Shown piece by piece: positions 32,232 through 43,830 of a stretch of 51,574 nucleotides of DNA. A program made the position numbers and the translations under genes. The DNA is from Zygnema cylindricum (Eukaryota > Streptophyta > Zygnematophyceae > Zygnematales > Zygnemataceae), in the NCBI GenBank assembly GCA_037447655.1, contig JBBHKE010002352.1, positions 1 to 51,574 on the forward strand, written 5' to 3'. The stretch's first letter is position 1. Each line of letters begins with the position of its first letter. The notes beneath the pieces are model-generated. The model did no database searches. It was not told where the DNA came from and saw only the letters and a list, made by a program, of their open reading frames with translations.

Positions 32232-35200
32232 ACTGAAAGCCCTCAGTTGAGTCAACCAGATCCAGAAGTGAAAGAGTTAACTCTGGAGGGCAAATTAATG
32301 AATGGAAAAGTTAGGATAGCTGAATTTATTATGATTCTCACTACACTGCATAGTTTAAAGAATCCTTCTGATGAAATTCTCAACAACAGGCCTATGTTAG
32401 GATAGTTGAGTAATGATGACACCAGACACAGTTTGATTAGATTCGAGTCATTAGTGGAAGGAAAACCGTTGAGAGTAATGGTTGATTCAGGTGCCACAAA
32501 TAATTTTATTTAACATAGATTTGTAGAGGAAAATAAAATTCGTAGTGTCATAAGGGAAAAGCCTTTACATATTCAAGTGACAAATGGTAATAAGTCCACA
32601 TTAGACTTACAAACTGACACGATAGAAGTTGATATCCAGGGTCATAAAATGAAAGTTGTGTGTGAAATAATGAATTTGGGAAGTGAAGAACTAATTCTGG
32701 GAAAGCCTTGGTTAACTAAACACAATCCTCAAATTAATTGGGAAATTTACACCTTGAAAGTGAAGTCTGAAAACGTTTGGAAGGTTTTGCAAGCATTATC
32801 TCCTAAAAAATTGCATAGGAATCATATATATAACATAACCAGATTGGGAGTGGAATGTTTGATATCTGCTAAACAATTTACAAAGCACTTAAAAGATCAA
32901 ACAAATCATCCTTTCTTGTTATTAGTAACTGAGGCAGCTACTGATGAAAGAGGGGGAGAAAACATTAACATTGATGCCATCCCTAAATCAGACACCACTA
33001 AAACTCTCGAAAAAATAAAATCTGATTTTATAACATACATTAATACATATGATGTTGCTGTTAAAGATTTGATTTTTGAATTTCAAGATGTTTTTCCAAG
33101 TGATTTACCCTTAGGAAGGCCGCTTTCCCGAGATGTAGAACATGTTATTAACCTTTAACCTGGATGCAACCCTCTTGTCACAAGAATTTTATATGCACAG
33201 TTTATTTGAGCAGGAGGAATTCAAGAAACAGACCAAGAAACTCCTAGAGAAAGGACATATTCAGCCCATCAAATCACCGTACAAAGCACCAGTTCTCTTC
33301 GTCAAAAAGAAGGACGAAACTTTGAGAATGTGTGTCGATTATCGTAGTCTGAACAAGATTACGGTGAAGGATAAGTATCCGTTACCTTTAATTTCTGATT
33401 TGATATATCGTTTAAAAGATGGTAAAGTATTTTCGTTGATTGACCTACGTAGTGGCTTTAATCAGGTGCCAATTAGAATTGAAGATGTTGATAAAACTGC
33501 TTTCAGACCAGGATGGGTCATTTGAAATGGATAGTGATGCCATTCGGCTTAATGAATGCACCCCCTACTTACCAAAGATTAATGAACCAAACCTTTTTAG
33601 ATTACATAGATGAGTTTGTCCAAGTGTTTATAGATGATATTTTAGTTTACAGTGAATCTAAAGAACAACATGTAATTCATTTAAGAAGAGTGTTGGAAAG
33701 GTTAAGAGAAAGAAAATTATATGGAAAATTGTCAAAATCCAGCTTTCTAAAAGTGAACAATTATTTTTGGGACACATAGTTAGTGGGGAAGGTGTTAAAA
33801 CAGATCCATCCAAAATTTTATCAATCCAAAATTGGAAACAACCTACTAATGTCACAAAAGTTAGATCATTTTTGGGATTGGCCACTTATTACAGGAAATT
33901 TATGAAGAACTTCAGTATGATCGCCGCACCTTTGACGGATTTACTTCGGGAGAATGAGACCTTTGTGTGGGGAGCTGATCTGGAGGGAGCATTCGAGGAA
34001 CTAATAGGGAAGTTGACCTCTGCCCCTACACTGGTGTATCTTGACCCTGCTGGGGAATTTGAAGTTATGATCACTACACATGCATCTGATAAAGGTCTAC
34101 GTGCAATCATAAGTCAAAAAGTCAGCAAACACTTTCATCCTATTGCTTTTTAGTATACAAAATTCAATGATGCTGGAAATAACTATACAGCACAGGAAAA
34201 TGAATTACTTGCAATTGTACATGCATTGGTGAAATGGCGTTGTTATTTGCATAATAAAAAATTTACAATTCACTGTGATAATAAATCACTCTCTTATTTA
34301 CAAAGATTAAGTGATGCACAGATTATGACTGGCAGACATGTTAGGTGGATGCAGATATTAACATATTTCAAATTTAATGTCAAACATATTCAGGGGAAAA
34401 AAAATGTAGTTGCAGATCCTTTAAGTAGATGTTTTGAAATAAGTGTTATGGTTCAGGATGAATTGTTTTTAGATACTGTTAGAAATGGTTATGATAAAGA
34501 TCCTTATTTTGCTGTGATTTGCAAAAATATTTCGGGAGGGAATTTTGACCCATTGAATGAGAGGCGTGTCAAAACTTTAGACTACATGATGGTTTAGTGT
34601 ATTTGCAAATTGGGGAAATATTATGCATTCTTGAAATGGGAGATAAAGAAAAAAAAAATTTAAAGCTCATGAGCATTTAGGACATCTAGGTCGACATAAA
34701 ACTCTTAGTCTATTGCAAAGTGGATTGTTTTGGCCTGGGATGGCAAAGAAGGTGTTAAAACACGCGGAAAATTGTGTCCATTGCCAACACAGTAAAACTT
34801 GTACCCAAAAACCTAAAGGTCTCTTAAAACCTTTGGATATCCGTGAAAGACCGTGGGAAATTGTCACTTTGGATTTTATTGTCAAGTTGCCTGTTACATC
34901 TTAAATAAATGACAATATCATGGTCGTAGTCGATAGGTTCAGTAAAATCGCAATCTTTATTTTTTGCAAAACCACTCATTCAGTTATAGATATTGCAAAG
35001 TTATATTTTGACAACGTGGTCAGACATCTTGGAGTCCTTCTATCTATAGTCAGTGATAGAGATTATAAATTTACGTTTGCTTTTTGGAAAGAATTACAGC
35101 AAAATTTAGGCTCTGAATTGAAAATGAGTACCGCTTATCATCCTCAGACAGATGGACAGACATAAAGGATGAACCGTACACTAGAGAAAATGCTTATGAT

Positions 35201-35885
35201 TGTTTGCAGTGGAGTTTAGAACACATGGGAATTTAAATTGCCATTAATGGGATTTGCATACAATTCATGTAAGCATGCTAGTACAGGTTTCTCACCATTT
35301 AAAGTTGCATACAAATACCAACCTAGAGAAGCAATAGACTTAATAACAGGGGTCACTCAAGAGAATAGAGGTTATGGAACAGAGTTTTGGGAATACGTTC
35401 AAACAGTTTGGAAAACTGTCCGGGATGCATTAGTGGAGGCACAAAGGAGACAAAAATTAAATGCTAACCGCAAACGGGGTGATTGGGTGTTACGCACAGG
35501 TGACAAGGTTTGGCTTTCCACAACTCATTACAAGTGCAAGATCATTGGACCATTTACTGTAATCGAGATGATATCGTCAGTTGCTGCCAAATCGGACTTT
35601 TCGCCTTCAACAAAAATTCATCCAGTGATACACATCAGCCAATTGAAACCAGCGAATCTTCGACCAACTAAAAGAGAATTGGAAATGGATCCCTCAATAA
35701 TTATAGTACCTGAAGTCCACAGATGGGTAATAGATTGGGTTGGTCAACGGTTCAAGATCAGCGATACTATATTATGGCAAGTGATTTATCTAGGAAGGCC
35801 TGAGGATGAGTTGACTTTAGAGGATAAAAATTCTAATTTTTTACAGAGGTATTGGAGGGATAATAATATAGAAGTTCCGTCTTGA
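32232..35885 (+). pseudogene. pol pseudogene: protease, reverse transcriptase, RNase H, integrase, chromodomain-like tail
   Basis: The protease active-site word DSGAT is at about 32488, followed by a stop. The reverse transcriptase core spans about 33200-33780, with VDYRSLNKI, the LIDLRSGF-type motif and the catalytic FIDDILVY. RNase H (about 34150-34440) has AQENELLAI and CDNKSL. Integrase shows an H-x-H ... C-x2-C zinc region (about 34665-34790), LDFI, SDRD and MNRTLEKML for the DDE core, a GPF segment at about 35548, and a chromodomain-like end (GRPEDELTLED). The frame changes at about 33155, 33520, 33770 and in an A-run near 34650, with stops at about 34153, 34904 and 35165. It is non-functional. 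Confidence 0.9.
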
Positions 35886-35920
35886 GAATTAAAGGTGTTT
35901 TAATTGAGGTCAGTTAAAAA

Positions 35921-35934
35921 TAAGGAGGGGATGA
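35921..35934 (+). other. Polypurine tract
   Basis: TAAGGAGGGGATGA lies immediately before the 3' LTR. This is the expected place and composition for plus-strand priming of a plant Ty3/gypsy element. Confidence 0.85.
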
Positions 35935-36902
35935 TGTAACAGTAATGGCGGATGGAACTTGTTTATAAAACGGTATTTAGGTGTTATGATTATAGATTAC
36001 TAAATTTGGTAGACGTCCGCGAAAGAGTCACGCTATTTGGAGTTATATTTTAAAAGTTATAGCGATGGGTGTATTTAGGTGACAGCGTGGGGTCTAAATA
36101 ACAAGTGGGTATCATTGAAACAGGATAAGGGTCAAATTTATACCGAAACTACACGTGTACGTTTCATAAAGTTCTAATGAAACGTTTAGTATGCACGGTG
36201 GTTCGTTTCGTACAAATTTTAGTACGAAACGTCACTTTCACTTAAGGGAATTTCGTGGGTAGTTTCGCGTGCGAAATTTGTTACGCACGATCGTGCTAAG
36301 TCGCGTTTCGTTTGGTGCGCACTTTTGCACGTAAATGTTACGTAGTGAAACGTAACGTTTGATTGGTTAGTAAATTGCTAAGTAGCTAGTAAGATATTTC
36401 GCACGTTTTTGCATTGGTCAGTCTGAGTCCTTGCTGATCAATGATTGGCCCAGGTAAAAGCCTGTTAAAACGGAGCGTTGACTCTGGCCTGGCTAGTCCA
36501 GAGCGATGATGGATAAATAGTGAAGTGTAATAGGAGAGTAGACATCTTTTCTTTTGGAAAAGTTTGTGGAAATTCCGGCTGATCTTGGTCTTGAGCGATT
36601 AATACCTTATTGGAGAAAAGGCCTTTTTGCATTGAAATCTCTTACTAACTAAATAGTGTTTTAGTAGTTAAGAGATGAAATTATTACGAGTGGAGAGTAG
36701 TGGAAAACACTTTTATAAGAAGGGTTGAGCCACGAAGGCAAGAGACCAAGCTAATGTTATGTGGACAGAAGCTTCTTCTAATTTAAAGTTTTTCCTTATG
36801 TGAGTGTGGTCCAATGTGGATGTGTATTTTCCAATGTGTGGAATGCGTGTTGGAATTGTTTGTAGTAATGTAATTTTCCGAGAGGTAGGAGATCGTGTTA
36901 CA
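35935..36902 (+). repeat. 3' LTR
   Basis: Starts TGTAACAGTAATGGCGGATG and ends AGATCGTGTTACA. It is 968 bp long. It matches the 5' LTR throughout with scattered substitutions, except for an extra block at about 36339-36504 upstream of the GATAAATAG TATA-like word. It is probably the fuller version of the original LTR. Confidence 0.92.
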
Positions 36903-36974
36903 TAGAGACACATGAAATTCGGGTACGACGAATCCGCGCTAAAATACAAAGTAAGTTCTCTAAGTTACAAGTAC

Positions 36975-37183
36975 ATGGGGTCGTACTCTTAATGTTTTTT
37001 TCGCCACTAACAACTTATCCTTGTACACAATTGTCAGATTGTGGATCTGGCGGTTGGGATTGAAAGGTACGATTACTTGTTTCCGATTGGCGGTCTTAGC
37101 TTTGAAAATGTGACAGGTGTGTACGGAAAAAAATAGTTTATGTGGCAAAAAAACCATTAACAATAATAGCGATTCATGGTGTA
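36975..37183. mobile_element. Degenerate TA-flanked MITE related to copy 3
   Basis: The right end (inverse TACACCATGAATCGCTATTA) is a good family terminus. The interior matches the MITE at 2842-3062: GTTTTTTTCGCCACTAA, a CACAATTGTCAGATTG word, a TTTCCGATTGGCGGTCT word and GTGTGTACGGAAAAAAATAG. The left terminus is poorly preserved, so its start is approximate. Confidence 0.55.
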
Positions 37184-37700
37184 CTTTGATGTTTGAAAAC
37201 TTGTATCGCCTAGCTGATGATAGCGACCTCGTTCGTTAAACAGCTTTTGATGTAACGATTTTGTCGCTCGAGTATTTCTCGTTTTCGGGCTCTCCTTCCT
37301 TCCTACATAAAATTAAAAGTAAAATAACAACCTTCGTCGTGTAGAATTAACAAAATTTGTAAATGTCTTCTGATCGATAAACATACGGCATGCAACAGTG
37401 CTTCTGTCAATCCTTTTCCGTACATTTCTCCCCGTTTCCTATAGAGTATTTTTATTGTTCCAAGCGCAAGACTCCTTTCTCTCTTTATTTTGTGGGTCTT
37501 CTATTATTGGGCCGGGAATTGGGCAGTGACGTCGTTTTGTTCCGTCTCCTGCCTTTTTTTGTTCTTTTGACACGGTTTCCCGATCATGCGATCATTCCAT
37601 CAACGACAACAAAAAAATTATAATTTTATAACCAAAACTTTGAAACATTACTTTGGATTTTAACGTAGATTTTACGGTGTACTTTTCAAAGTGTTCTTAT

Positions 37701-38652
37701 GGGTACGACCCCATGGAGGTGATACTTTGAAAAAGTATTTTCGGATGTAGTGAAGTGTTCCATACTACTTTGAAAAGCGTCCATTTGTGCGAAATGAAAT
37801 TGAAACTTTGAAATGTGACGGTTGTAGACGTAGGTACATTTTTGAGACGATTGACGACGTTTACGAAATTGGTGACGCTAACAAAAAAAACGACAGTTGT
37901 AGACGTCTACATTTTTGTAATTTTGTGACATGGCAGATGTTTAGGGTTTTGTAACATTGTAACAACACGCTCACTTGTGACGTCACATATTATAGAACTT
38001 TCGGTCATAGGTACCCGATTTGGTTTTCTCTACTTTCTTTGCTCTACTTGCCATAAAAATATACATAAAGGTAGTCAAAAGAATTATTTTTCAAATATCT
38101 TTAATTTCATACCAGTTTTGTCGTGCCTCATTCTAAAAAGTGTGAGATAAAAGTGATAGTGTGAGAGGCAGAGGGGAGAGGCGACGACGATGCAAAATTA
38201 TACCGATGACCCATGAATGAAATTGGAGATTCGAGACCCCTGCAAATTTTTTTCCGTACATCCTCGTATTTTCCGTACATGCACATGACGCGCAGGGAGA
38301 AAAATAGCGAGTACTCTCCCTCATCCTAAAATTTCCCCCCTCGTGTGGCGCGTGCGTGGGTCATTTTTCATTTGTTGGTTGGGTGGTACTTTCGTTGAAA
38401 TCATGTCGCGAGGTGCTTTTTGATGAAGTTTTTTGACAGGCTGGAATCTCTTGCCAGGGGGTCGAAAAAGGAAAATGCCAAAATGCGTTCACATGACAAC
38501 CTACATGAAGTACATTCAAAGTATCGACTTGAGGTTTGTTGTAATTTTAAAGAATTGATTTTTTTGTATGGCTAAAGTTTTCTCGTACGGAACTGCGTTT
38601 TCAGTGAAAACGACAGAGTAAAGTCGATACTTTAATACATAGGGACGTACCC
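37701..38652. mobile_element. 950-bp non-autonomous transposon, second copy
   Basis: Ends GGGTACGACCCCATGG and CATAGGGACGTACCC, flanked by TAT on both sides (37698-37700 and 38653-38655). Internal order matches the denested element at 5854-9599: GACGGTTGTAGACGTAGGTA, then TTTAGGGTTTTG, a GTGAGATAA/GTGTGAGAGG block, CTCTCCCTCATCC, and TACTTTAATACAT at the right end. No ORF of note. Confidence 0.8.
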
Positions 38653-39019
38653 TATGTCAATCGTTACTTGCGTGTTCATTATTTCGAATATGTGATAGTT
38701 GTAGACGTCTACAAAATGTGCGACAGTCTACGAAACGAAATGTAGACGACTACGAAACTATGAAACTTCCTAAAAACGGCGACGGTTGTAGACGTCGAGG
38801 TTTTTGTGACGTTGTAGATGTTTAGGGTTTTGTGACATAGCGAAGTCATGTTACCATGTGACGTCATCTGTATGTACATTTTCTGCCATGGCTTCTCGAT
38901 TGGGTTTCTTATTTTTTATCATTTGATATGTCATCAAACTTAGACCAAAAATATATAAAAAAAGGAAAAAATATATATCTTTCATTTGATACTATTATCG
39001 CTGCATCTCGTGTAAATAA

Positions 39020-41435
39020 GGGTGTGTCCCCATGTTTTCAAGCAAGGGTTTTTTCCCGTCGTTTTCACAGAAAATGGGACTTCCTACGAGAAAATATTAC
39101 GCCGTATGAAAAATGGGCAAAAACACAAGTACCTTTTGCGTCATCTTGGAACTTAAAAGGTACGGCGATTTGGCGTTATTATCATTGCGACCCACTTCCA
39201 TCTCATCTTCACATTTGTTATGGAATCAAATCGCGATCTGATTTTAACCAAAATAACACCCTATCGACGAATAGAAAACATGTATTGCACGAGTGAGACG
39301 TTTTCGAAAAATTTTGAACGAGGGAGAATACACGCTATTTTTTTCCATGCTCGTCACGCACATGTATGTACAAAAATGACAAGTATATATGACAAAATTT
39401 CGTCGGGGTCTCAGACCTCCACTTTCATCCATGGGTCCTTTGCAAAAATTTACAACGTCCTTGTCTCTCCCCATATTTTTCATTCAACCGCTCCTCTTTC
39501 TCTCATCTCTAAATAAAATGCATCAATAATAGTATCAAATGAAAGATATATTTTTTTCTTTTTTTTTTAAATATTTTTGGTGATATTTTGATGACATATC
39601 GAATGATAAATGGTAAGAAAAAAACATAGAAAAGCCATGGCGGAAAGTTTACGTGTTGATGACGTCACAAGGTAGCATGACTTCGCAAGGTACAGTAGCA
39701 TGACTTCGCAATGTCACAAAACCCGAAACATCTACAATGTCACAAAAAACTCGACGTCTACAACCGTCGCCGTTTTTGTTGACGTCACTAATTTTAGGAA
39801 GTTTTGTAGTCCCCTACATTTCGTTTCGTACTATCGTAGGTTGTCGCATATTTTGTAGACGTCTACAACTGTCACTTATTTGAAGTTATGAAGGCGCAAG
39901 TAATGATTGACATAGGGTACGTCCCCATGTATTAAAGTACATACTTTTCTCTGTCTTTTTGCCCTAAAATTCAGGGAACTTTGAAAAAACTTTAGCCGTA
40001 CCAGAAAATCATTTTTACCAAAGTAAAGTGAACGTCAATTTATACTTTGGATGTACGACGTGTTTGTCGTCATGTGAACGCATTTTGGCATTTTCCCCTT
40101 TCGACCCCCGGGCAAGAGAATCCAGCCCAAAAAAAAACTTCATCCAAAATCACATCGAGGGGGTGATTTTAGTTCAAGTACTGCCCAAACAGCGAATGAA
40201 AAACGAACCACGCACACGCCACACGATTTGTAAATTTTTTGGACGAGGGAGAGTCCTCGCTATTTTTCTCTGTACCTGTCACGCGCTATGTACGGAAAGA
40301 AATTTGCAGGGGTCTCAGACTTCCACTTGCATACATGGGTCCTTTGTATAATTTTTCGCGGTCGTTGCCTCTCCTCTCTCCCTCTCACACTATCTCTTGT
40401 ATCTCACACTTTTTAGAATGAGACACGACAATGTTGGTATAAAATGAAAGATCTTTAAAAATATATTTTTTGAAATTTTTTAGGTTTTTATTTAATGGCA
40501 AATCAAGTGAGAAAAGTAGAAAAAGCGAAATCGGGAAACCATGGCGGAAAGTTCTTGAATCCGTGACGTCGACTTTGTCACAAGTGAGCGTGACGTCACA
40601 ATGTCACCAAACCCTAAACATTTGCAATTTCACAAAAATCTAGACGTCTACAACTGTCGCTGTTTTTGTTGGCGTCACTAATCGTTGGAAGTTTCGTAGT
40701 CGGCTTCAATCGTCACAGGTTGTACCTACGTCTACAACCGTCACATGTCAAAGTTCGGATTTCATTTTCACACATTGGGACGCTCTTCAAAGTAGTATGG
40801 TGAATCTTCACTATAGTCCAAAATACTTTATCAAAGTACCGATTACACGGGGACGTACCCATAGGCACACTTTAAAAAGTACATCGTAAAATCTGCGCTA
40901 AAATCCAAAGTAACGTTTCAAAGTTTCGGTTACATGGGGATACACCCTTTGAGAGAAAGAGGAGTGGTTGAGTGAGAAAGTGGGGTAGAGACGAGGATGA
41001 CGTAAATTTTTGCTAAGGACCCATGAAGGAAAGTGGAGGTCCGTGACCCCTGCAAGTTTTGCTCCGTACATGTTTGTCATTTTCTTATGTGCATGCGCGT
41101 GACGAGCAGCGAAAAAAATAACGTGTATTTTGAGTGCAATTTTTTTCGAAAACGTTTGACGCGTGCGATCCATGTTTTCTATTCGTCAATAGGATATTAT
41201 TTTGATTAAAATCACGTCGCGATTTGATTCCAGTGCAAGTGTGAAGATGAGCTGGAAGTGGGTCGCGATGATAATAACGCCAAGTTGCCGTACCTTCCAA
41301 GCTACAAGATGACGCAAAGTGTACTTTTGTTTTTTCCCATTTTTCGTACGGCCTAATATTTTCTCGTTGCAAGTCCCATTTTCTGTGAAAACGACGGGAA
41401 AAAACCCTTACTTGAACACATGGGGGGACACACCC
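39020..41435. mobile_element. Foldback-type element with inverted termini of about 485 bp (GGGTGTGTCCCC type)
   Basis: Left end GGGTGTGTCCCCATG and right end GGGGGGACACACCC are flanked by TAA on both sides (39017-39019 and 41436-41438), a 3-bp target duplication. The terminal 485 bp or so on each side are inverted copies: a CGACCCACTTCCA word at about 39190 is inverted at about 41255, and a CTTTCATCCATGGGTCC region is inverted at about 41025. The interior holds a nested 946-bp element (39915-40860). Net of that insert it is about 1.47 kb. Confidence 0.65.
39915..40860. mobile_element. 950-bp non-autonomous transposon, third copy (opposite orientation)
   Basis: Ends GGGTACGTCCCCATGTA and CACGGGGACGTACCC, flanked by ATA on both sides (39912-39914 and 40861-40863). 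It reads as the inverse of the copies at 5854-9599 and 37701-38652. It preserves the uninterrupted sequence at both hAT insertion points of the first copy, which lets those insertions be defined. Confidence 0.8.
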
Positions 41436-41438
41436 TAA

Positions 41439-42072
41439 GTTTTTATCCTGGTTCTTTGTTTTGTAAGGCCGATAAATAAAAACTTAACTGAAGACGATTA
41501 ACGCACACGTTTTCGACTTTTCGGGTTCTTATGTTGACAAAGGAGATAGCGCGGCTCACAAAACCACGACGCCGGTTTCAAAATTTAACGTCCCGGCGGG
41601 GAAAATCGCGGGATTTTTGAGTATTCCGGGTTTTGCTCCTCCGAGCGGACATCGAAGAAGCCACGCGTCAACCTTGAATTTATGGATGAACGACGGCTGT
41701 TTTGGGGCCACCGATGAAAATGTACGAAATAGTAAATACTGTACTGTACGATGTTGTTACTGTACTGTAGTTAAATAATTAAATTGTTTTCTAACTGTAG
41801 GGGGGGTATATGATGACATCATAGGTAAGCGACGACGTCGGATAAGGCTGATTGAGCGTCCCTTGTTGTAACAAGCGTCCGTACTTCTAACAAACATGTG
41901 ACTGGTACGTCGGAACGGTACGGTTACAAGGATTCACAGGGATCGCAAATCGGTATCGACCAATGCGCTCAGTTTGTTTTCCTCTGGCAATGATGTTAAA
42001 AAAAGCTCGTATTGTAGAAAATGAAATCGGAAAATTCGAACTAACTGGGGACATTATGGACTTCAATTGTAC
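41439..42072. other. Intergenic spacer; nothing supported
   Basis: No gene or complete repeat is visible. A short GC-richer patch (about 41560-41650, CGGCGGGGAAAATCGCGGG) and GTACTGTACG words near 41740 are the only notable features. Confidence 0.45.
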
Positions 42073-42613
42073 TACACCGCGCATCGTTATTAGTGTCAAC
42101 GACACTAATTTGGGCTCTTAAAATTTTGATTTTTTTCCTCAAATAGGATACATGATTTTAATTTTTCCTTGACGTTAATTAAGGTACCGTACAAAATAGC
42201 GTAAAGGACGAATTACAATAATATCTAAATAGTGTGGTGTACGGTCGATGCAAGACCGTACATAAATGTACCTTTTCAAGTGAAAATTTTACAAAAAATG
42301 AGTTAAATCAGACACGCACGCATAGGATCGTGCGCTAAAAAAAAGGGATTGTTCTGACACGTAAATTAGTCTTACATGTACGGATATATAAATTTCACGA
42401 CGGCGTACGATTTTTCATATTTTGTACGAATACATATATTAATGTATATAGTTGTACAACGAATATTCCATTTTGCTGTTCCCAAATTAGCATAAACGCC
42501 GAAATTAGAATACACCTTTAAAAAAAAATAAAAAAAATCTTAATTAGCGTCAATGACGGTATATTTACTTCCACACTATTTAAAATTTGACACTAATAAC
42601 GATGCGCGGTGTA
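42073..42613. mobile_element. TA-flanked element, long form (541 bp)
   Basis: Inverted ends TACACCGCGCATCGTTATTA and its complement GATGCGCGGTGTA. The interior shares an ordered set of words with the elements at 42841-43397 and 43952-44505: an AAATAGTGTGGTGTACGG segment, AATGTACCTTTT, a CACGCACGCATAGG-type segment, and GGCGTACGATTTTT. It is non-coding and appears to be the fuller form of which the roughly 200-bp MITEs are internal deletions. Confidence 0.8.
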
Positions 42614-42616
42614 CTG

Positions 42617-42837
42617 TACACCGCCAATCGTTATTAGCGTTGTGTACGCTAATTCCGTCCCGCTTTTTTTTTTTTTTAATTATCAAATAGAATTATCCAC
42701 ACTATTTAAAAAACACTAATTCCTAATTAGAATAGACGATTTCTTCGAAAATTTTCAAATTCCCAATTAGCGTAAACCACGCTAATTATTCGTATACGCT
42801 AAAAAAACTTACACGCTAATAACGATTGGCGGTGTAC
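42617..42837. mobile_element. TA-flanked MITE, short form (221 bp), middle of array
   Basis: Perfect inverted ends TACACCGCCAATCGTTATTA and complement ACGATTGGCGGTGTA. The interior matches the short element at 5620-5821 in word order (CGCTAATTCCG, then TTATCCACACTATTTAAA, CGCTAATT, ACGCTA). It is separated from each neighbour by only the three bases CTG. Confidence 0.88.
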
Positions 42838-42840
42838 TGT

Positions 42841-43397
42841 ACACCGTGAATCGGTATTGGCGTAATGGACGCTATTTAAGGTACCTTTTTTTTTCCCCAA
42901 ATTCTTAAACAGCATAAATTATTCTGTTTTTTCTTTTACGCCATTTAGGGTTCTTTTCCAATTTTTATCATCTAAATAGAGTGTTGTACGGTTGGTGTCA
43001 GACCGTACAAAAATGTACCTTTTTAAGTGAGAAAGTATAATTAATGGGTTTTAGTAACCACGGACGCATGAGAATATGCGCTCTAAAAAGGGGATGCAAT
43101 CGGGCTGTCAAAAATCACGTTCTCACATATTGGTCCGGCAACTGCGTTTCGACGGTGTGAACGTACAATTTGTGTAAGATTTGTCAGATTTTGAACAAAA
43201 CCTATATTAGTGTAAACAAGTTTGGGGCGGGTGTTTATTTTTTTTTAAATCCAAATTAGTATAAGTAAATAACTAAATATCCAGTATGTATGTTTTTTTT
43301 GAAAAATCCAAATTCTCAATTAGCGTAAATAACGGTAATTGTTCCTACACCGCTACACGCTAAAGAAACCTTTACGCGAATAACGATTCACGGTGTA
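42841..43397. mobile_element. TA-flanked element, long form (557 bp), third in array
   Basis: Inverted ends TACACCGTGAATCGGTATTG and complement AACGATTCACGGTGTA. It shares the long-form interior with 42073-42613 and 43952-44505, including AATCACGTTCTCACATATT and TTTGTCAGATTTTG. The spacer to the preceding element is CTG, and CTG also follows its right end. Confidence 0.8.
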
Positions 43398-43559
43398 CTG
43401 TGCAACCGGTCGTAGTGGTCCGTTCCATGTCACGTGTGACATGTGGACGTCACATGTTTGCTAAAAGTCAGGACGCTCGTTGCAAGAGGTGACGCTCAAG
43501 CAGTTCAGAGTCATCATACGTCATCATATGTGATGTCATCGTATCTTTACTATATTTCG

Positions 43560-43830
43560 AGCTTTTGTACAACTCATTTTAATAGTTTAATTTGTACTAT
43601 TCGGTAAAACTTCGTACATTTCCGTAAAAGTTTGTACATTTCCCGTAAATTTCCTGTTCATTTTACCGGACAGAAAGTACTAAGAAGTGCAACGTATCTT
43701 TTCGTCATAGTCCGTACATTTATCGTAAAACACCGTACATTTCCCGTAAGATACCGTACATTGACGTAAAATAATAAAATTCCCGTTCAGTTTACCGGAC
43801 AGAAAGTACTCCACGTTTTTATGCGATTTT
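43560..43830. repeat. Relic related to the interior of the hAT element at 5959-6830
   Basis: The phrase TTTACCGGACAGAAAGTACT occurs twice (about 43662 and 43791, 129 bp apart), and GTACATTTCCCGTAA-type words repeat between. The inverted versions (TTCTGTCCGGTAAACTGAAC, ACGGGAAATGTACGG) are found at about 6080-6150 in the hAT element. No hAT termini are visible here, so this is a fragment or rearranged copy. Confidence 0.6.

Larger units (their letters stand above)
28937..36902 (+). mobile_element. Ty3/gypsy chromovirus-like LTR retrotransposon, degenerate
   Basis: The whole element is 7966 bp: 5' LTR 28937-29743, primer site just after it, gag about 30463-32230, protease / reverse transcriptase / RNase H / integrase to 35885, polypurine tract, and 3' LTR 35935-36902. 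The order (integrase after RNase H) is that of Ty3/gypsy. A GPF motif and a chromodomain-like tail after the integrase suggest a chromovirus. Flanks are CAGAG (left) and TAGAG (right), a 5-bp target duplication with one mismatch. Stops and frameshifts are spread over both genes, so it cannot make its proteins. Confidence 0.93.
37625..41435. repeat. Four-part inverted-repeat complex (A-B-A'-B')
   Basis: A (37625-39019) matches A' (about 39510-40935) in inverted orientation. B (39020-39505) matches B' (about 40950-41435) in inverted orientation. Examples: CTTTCATTTGATACTATTAT at about 38980 and about 39530 (inverted); CTCCTCTTTCTCTC at the inner end of B and inverted at the start of B'. Each A arm contains one 950-bp element of the GGGTACGTCCCC type. 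B and B' carry the ends of a related GGGTGTGTCCCC element. Arms are imperfect but alignable over well over 1 kb. Boundaries are by eye. Confidence 0.8.
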
